From Topomyia yanbarensis (Eukaryota > Arthropoda > Insecta > Diptera > Culicidae), in the NCBI RefSeq assembly GCF_030247195.1, contig NC_080671.1, positions 185,979,725-186,043,724 of the forward strand: DNA of 64,000 bases, given 5' to 3'. Below are positions 58,991 through 64,000 of this stretch, one piece after another (the stretch's first letter is position 1; each line of letters opens with the position of its first letter). The notes under the pieces were generated by a model. The model was given only the letters and a program-made list of their open reading frames with translations. It did not search any database and was not told the DNA's origin. A program made the position numbers and the translations under genes.

Positions 58991-59204
58991 ACCAGAGATT
59001 TAACCTGACTATTTACAGTTTATGTCGAAAAAAATGTAAGATACACAAACACTTAACTGCTAGAAGAGCTACGAGCAGACGATGCTGGTGTACACCGAAC
59101 AATAGACCACTATTCACTCACAATATTCTACCTGTGATAACACAACCGAACACGACGAGAGTTGAATATCGACTGCCATGTTTTGTTACTATGTGTTTAT
59201 TGCC
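58991..59204 (-). other. Probable leader of the I-clade LINE
   Basis: Non-coding sequence immediately upstream of the ORF1 start. The true 5' end of the element cannot be seen. Confidence 0.35.
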
Positions 59205-59700
59205 GCAATGTTCTACTGTATCGATTTTGTTGGCTATTTTCGGCAAATTTGCGACTTAGAGAAACGAAAGCAATGAAATTATAAAAAACGGATGGGTGTT
59301 TCTAGAACGAAAAAATCACAATAAGTACCGATAGCTTGGTGTCGATTGAATGCATACGTCACGACTTGATGCTAGCAGAAGTGGAAAAGAATAATCGCAT
59401 GGTCGTTCTAGGCGAGGATTTGTGAAGTTTCTTTTGCCGGCATCGGCGGTAAAACATGATGATGAGTTATGTTCTATCAATGACCATGCGGTAGACTTGG
59501 GTGCAACGCTCAACTCCTACTTAGCAGAAGGCAAAAGACTTCACATTTCCTTTCGATCATGTCCATATGAGCCTGCCTAGTCCTAGTTTTCGTTCTTAGT
59601 TTATAACTGCTTCGCTCTAGAATACCTATTCGTCTTTCAATTTCGTTTCTCTTGGTCTCAAATTTGCCGAAAATAGCCAACAAAATCGATACAGTTTGAC
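59205..59700. mobile_element. Inverted-repeat element, arms about 110 bp
   Basis: The left arm, starting at 59216 with CTGTATCGATTTTGTTGGCT, is matched by the right arm ending at 59694. The first 35 bp are identical, and similarity continues inward for about 110 bp (to 59325 and 59585). A 260-bp centre has no convincing coding region. A diverged half copy is at 22990-23412. No target duplication was identified with confidence. Confidence 0.7.
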
Positions 59701-61136
59701 ATGTTTTATTTGCTCTATAAAAGTTTAGAATTTTGGTCGCTCAAAATCGATCTTCATCCTAGGGAGCGCTACAAAAAGTTAGTTTTGTTGTATAATCTTC
59801 AGCTACAAGCATTGCACCTTTCAATAAATCACTGTCTAACGCAAATCCAAAACACAACCTTTATTAAATATATTCAAAGTGTATAGTTATCAACAATAAC
59901 CATCAACTGTCTTTTAAAGCCACAGATAGTGAGACACACTGCTAGGCATCCGTTGTCACGAAGGACCAATCCACTCCCAGCGGTCACATTAGCACGAAAT
60001 GGATACTAACCCTTGTTTTAGCACGTGCTGACCGACCTTTTACCACAGCAACGGACGGGCCAGGCAGTCACTAGCGTGCGCAAGAGACCCTAAAATTCTT
60101 GTCTTAACTTTCTACTTTCCCCTGACAGCGATCTGGCACGTACGTATTAAACAATGGCTTCAATCTTTCCTGACAGGTGGATTGAATCCCAGTACATGTA
60201 ACCACAATTATGCGGCTCACCATTGTGGGATTTGTAGAAGGCGGTAAAACCTTTCCTAAATGACACAAGACATTAAAAAACCATCAAACGTATTGACAAC
60301 TCACCGAAAAATCCTTTGTGCACATCCACAACAAGGGCATTCACGAATCTCTTTTAGAACATAACGAACAATATTGGCTATTCAGTTTCGTTTAAACGCA
60401 TTGAACATTGGCTACGTGCGCGGAATTGCGTAACAATTGTCTCAAAAGTGGGGTTTTGGGAGTTCATAAACGGCAAATTGGTCGGATTATATACTCGACG
60501 AATGCGGCGGAAAAGCTTCCATTTTATGACATCGGAATTGTATTTGATTATTGACATGGCACTCTGCGCTTACGGGGGGAAAGTGATCGTCGAAAGAGAA
60601 ACAAATAAAATCGAGCTGGCTTCGCTTTTTCAACAGCACTCACCTCGAGCGTGGAGTGGATATACTTTTCGAAGGGGGAATCTGCGAAATTCGGTGAAAT
60701 TTTGTGTCAATCAAATAGAAAAGTAGTCTGACATGCAGATACTCTAACGGAGAACGCGTAGTGTACATTTTCACAATCGAAACTACAAGTATGGAAGAGT
60801 GCAACTTATGTTATAACACATTGCTAATATACAAAAAACATCATCATTATTTTCATATCACTCTGTTGGCCAAATTAATTGGTGAATTTCAGTAAAATAT
60901 GCATATGGAACACACATAAGCATAATTTTTTTTACAAAAAATCACTGAAATACAGGGCGATTCATCACGATGGTTTTTCCAACCAGCAAAAAAAAAGAAT
61001 TAGGCGAAATCTTTATCATCACTCGAAAGAACATTCTTTGCCATTTTTTGTAATCAAAATGCGTGTCAATGCGAATTTATTGTAATCAAAGCGCGTGTCA
61101 TAACAAATTGAACCATTCGAATGGATCACTGCAAGC
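59701..61136. other. No gene seen
   Basis: Open segment 60448-60726 is without recognisable domains. GGTGGATTGAATCCCAGTAC at 60176 is B-box-like but lacks an A-box partner. Confidence 0.4.
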
Positions 61137-62760
61137 GCTGCGGTTAGGGTTCGTCGCGGTGCGGATGTGGGCGGTAAATGGATAGTCCGCACCGCTACCG
61201 CAAAAAAAATAATAAAACCGCACCGCTTACCCCAACCGCATTGCATTTACCGCACCGCACCGCGCGGAAATGAGGTAAATGCGGTAAAAATCATGTATTT
61301 TTAAAAATTATTCATTTATTTTGTATAGCCATAAATAATAAAATGATCTTCTTATTTACACGAAATGTAACTTTGACGGACTCCTCAGAATGTAACATTT
61401 ATGAAAAAATTCAACTTCGCAAGTTTTATTAAGATGGGTAAGGGTTTTGGCGCAAAAAAATCACTTTTTTGTGATTTTGTTTAAACTTTGCATGAAGCGA
61501 ATTGATAAAAACTTTTGTATATTATAGTGTATCATTTCAATAACATGCTCTAATTTTTCCATGCAAAAATATCGACAAATGTCTCGGTTGCGAAGCTTTT
61601 TGTAGAACGTCTCTGGAAAAACATGATTTGCGGTGGTACCTGCCATTCAAAAACTACTTAACAGATTTCTTTCAAACTTTGCATACACATTCTATGTAAA
61701 AAATACCTAACCCCTACGCTGAGTTATCGAGATAAATTTTTAATAAACGCAAAAACTGTCCAAACTATGTAAAATTTGGCATCTGGGCTAACTTTGACAC
61801 TTGTCAGAATATGAAAGGAGGCTTTGAAAAACAGAAACAAAATCGCAATACCCTACACTAACTTCAAAAGCTTTACTTTCAAAAAGTTACAAAATACTCC
61901 TAACTGAAAAATATTATTTGTTAATTTGGTAGAAAATATTCCCAGTTGGACGAGCAATGGACGCACGCGAAAAAAAATTCCTCCAAATTCATTTGGTTTG
62001 ATGATGATAATTACATTCTGTGGGTTGTTTTTAAATCTAAATATTATTAGTTCATCTTAAAGTTCTCCAAATTAATCAAAATTCACAGTTGAGAAAATGT
62101 CATCGAAAACGGTTCATAATTCCACGATTGCCAAGAGGAGTCGGGAGAAATGATGCGTTTTTTAATTGGATTTACGTACAATTCAATTGTTTTTCAATGA
62201 TTGGATTGTGCGTTTTATGTATTTGAAAAGGTTCGTTTGTAAATCTTTAGTTCGAAGCATAAAATAAATAGTTTTCAAAATATGTCGTAAAAATAATGGT
62301 GCCAAATTATATTGGACGCAGCTTATAAATTGTATTTCTTAGTAACTGTATGCTTTATCATATTAGAATAACCAAAATGTAAAAAATCAAGTAGCGATAG
62401 GTCGAATACAGATTATATTCGGGTTTCTTTTCAAATCATTGTCAAGTCTATGGAAATTAGAGCAATCAAATGTTTATTATGTTTCTCTGTTGTAGGGTAA
62501 TATGTAAAACTCGTAAATCTAGTTGCGTCTTTCTCAAATGGTAAAAGTCATAGTTTTAATTCATTTTTAATGCAGACTGCAGTCTTTATCAATTCTTCTT
62601 TGAAGTGCGGTTTCGGTAATACCGCGCGGTAAAAGCTCATTTCCCGCACCGCATCCTCGGGAAAAAGTATCTCACCGCACCGCAGTTTTTGCGGCGCGGG
62701 TGCGGTAAATACCGCGCGGTTGTGGTAATTACCGCAACCGCGACGAACCCTAGCTGCGGT
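61137..62760. mobile_element. hAT-type non-autonomous element, 1608 bp, perfect 8-bp duplication
   Basis: The element covers 61145-62752. The ends are TAGGGTTCGTCGCGGT and its complement, and both flanks are GCTGCGGT (61137-61144 and 62753-62760). Within about 120 bp of each end the words ACCGC, GCGGTAAAT and CCGCACCGC recur many times in both orientations, as expected for subterminal transposase-binding motifs of hAT elements. The middle (61290-62590) is AT-rich without a transposase-like frame. The 8-bp duplication is the main reason for the hAT assignment, although the ends lack the common CAG start. Confidence 0.85.
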
Positions 62761-64000
62761 TTCAGCTTCCTAGCAGTCCCTTTGCTCAACCTTCTGTCTA
62801 TGTGCCTGTGCTAACGGCAGCATGAGGCGTTCAGAGTCCCCTAACCGTGAAATTTATAGTAACCATTTCAAACAAAAGATAAATGTTCAATGTTTCTTGA
62901 TTCAATCAAGTGATTCATTCTAAATCGCCTTCAACTTGTGATCAGCGAAGCTTCGTATCGAAATTGAAGAGCCATAAACACACTCTTTCAGCGGAACTTG
63001 CAATCTAGGTCAGATTCGACCCCAACATTGCGTCAAGCACTGACCAAGCGGTAAAAGGCACCACTCAATACCCCATTTGGGTTTTGTTCCGTTTGTCCGA
63101 TGACGCAAGTGATGGTTATTGCTGCACTTTGCTTCGCCTATCCCTCCCGCCGCCCTAGCAGCTCTTATTGCGGGTTCGTGCACATCGCATGCGATAATGC
63201 CTGCGCTCGACCGGGCAGAAGCTTTTCCCCCGCTGCATCTTGTGCGCATATTGGCCAAAAGTTCCTCCTGCAAGCTTTTGTGTCCGTTGTGTGCTCTTCC
63301 GTTTTATGAATTATGATGTACGACGATTGAACTGACAACCCCTGAAGGCGGCAGGAGATGAACGGGCAAATCTGTTGACCCTCGTGTTATCGCCGGAATT
63401 GGGATCTGTTTTTTATGATTTTTTCCGTCTTCTCTTCTTTTTAAACTCATTATTTGGCTACAGTGCTTTCGGCAAAGACCAGTGAAAAAATGTCCATTGG
63501 CGAGGCGAGCAGATGCGATGAAACCTTTTTTGTGGGTCAAAACTTTTTGTGCTATTTAAAAATGTGGAATGCGATCACAATGGTTTGAGATAATAAAAAG
63601 CAACCCGCATTTTTATTATAGCTCTTCTGCTTAATGAAAATTATTTCTGAGCTCTCATAGTTTTTGATTTTTAACTCGTCTGTTTTGGAAATTGCTGCGT
63701 CCGAGTGTTCGATAAAGGCGTAAAACCTTTCTCAAGCGTAGCTAAAAACCATTTCTGTTTTGCTGGTTCGAAAGTTTTCTTGTTGTCTTTGAGTTTTGCA
63801 GTGCTATTAGCAAACCAACTACTAAAGCTTAGTATCATCGTTTGTGATTGCTCAGAATGATCATTGTAATTAAATAAATTATCTTTTCATACGTTAGCAA
63901 AACGATCTCGGAAGGATATGCCTTTCAAATAAGCACTTCCTATTATCACAGCCTTCCCATTCCGTTGTTAATAATCTAAGAGGAATGAACCGGTCTTAAC
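62761..64000. other. No gene recognised; G/C-richer segment at 63.0-63.4 kb
   Basis: The segment 63000-63400 has higher G/C content and overlapping short open frames on both strands, none resembling a known family. It could be promoter or untranslated sequence of a gene outside the window. The remainder is AT-rich. Confidence 0.35.

Overview
The window looks like a transposon-dense stretch of a culicine, probably aedine, mosquito genome. The evidence is the mix of repeats rather than any host gene: a DD37E Tc1/mariner-group transposon of the mosquito ITmD37E type, a Feilai-like tRNA-derived SINE, and Jockey, R1, I, CR1-like, BEL/Pao and Ty3/gypsy retroelement remains. There are also many non-coding terminal-inverted-repeat elements. 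Everything is AT-rich, and I recognised no host protein-coding gene, rRNA or true tRNA gene. One 338-bp open segment with good splice borders (21488-21825, minus) is the only host-exon candidate worth noting.

Left third (1-22 kb): a complete but frameshifted ITmD37E element (1314-2604); a decayed Jockey LINE (5080-6725, with a reverse-transcriptase piece at 9096-9300); degenerate 'GGCCGAATGCCGTTT' minisatellites (13.07-13.26 and 14.41-14.53 kb); a 5'-truncated R1-clade LINE whose 3' region carries a 37-bp hairpin-forming minisatellite (15.04-16.4 kb); a mariner transposase scrap (16.7-16.9 kb); and two LINE tails facing each other (19.08-20.63 kb).

Middle (22-43 kb): a SINE, a gypsy integrase remnant, an array of repeated hairpins (26.5-26.9 kb), and a BEL/Pao pol gene broken into three pieces (31.33-35.29 kb) by an internally deleted LINE and by a 959-bp TA-flanked element. 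Next come a dispersed repeat with internal 335-bp and 217-bp tandem units (36.27-37.92 kb), an ORF1-only polyadenylated retrocopy (37.92-39.2 kb), and a 3.6-kb TA-flanked element with a second TA-flanked element nested inside (39.53-43.13 kb).

Right third (43-64 kb): the clearest structure is a three-layer nest. An old I-clade LINE (minus strand, about 45.7-59.0 kb) is split by a DNA transposon with about 400-bp inverted repeats and a TAAG target duplication (47703-55038). That transposon is itself split by a LINE with two intact ORFs (49604-54327), which sits exactly between two (TA)n tracts. The young LINE encodes a PHD-finger ORF1 and an endonuclease/reverse-transcriptase ORF2 overlapping by about 25 nt, and it is the only element here that looks able to make full proteins. 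A hAT-like 1.6-kb non-autonomous element with a perfect 8-bp duplication (61137-62760) closes the window.

The recurrent theme is several unrelated-looking non-coding elements with the same architecture: a TA duplication, termini beginning GGG, and a short G/C-rich word reiterated near the ends. I found no CRISPR, operon or bacterial-type signal.
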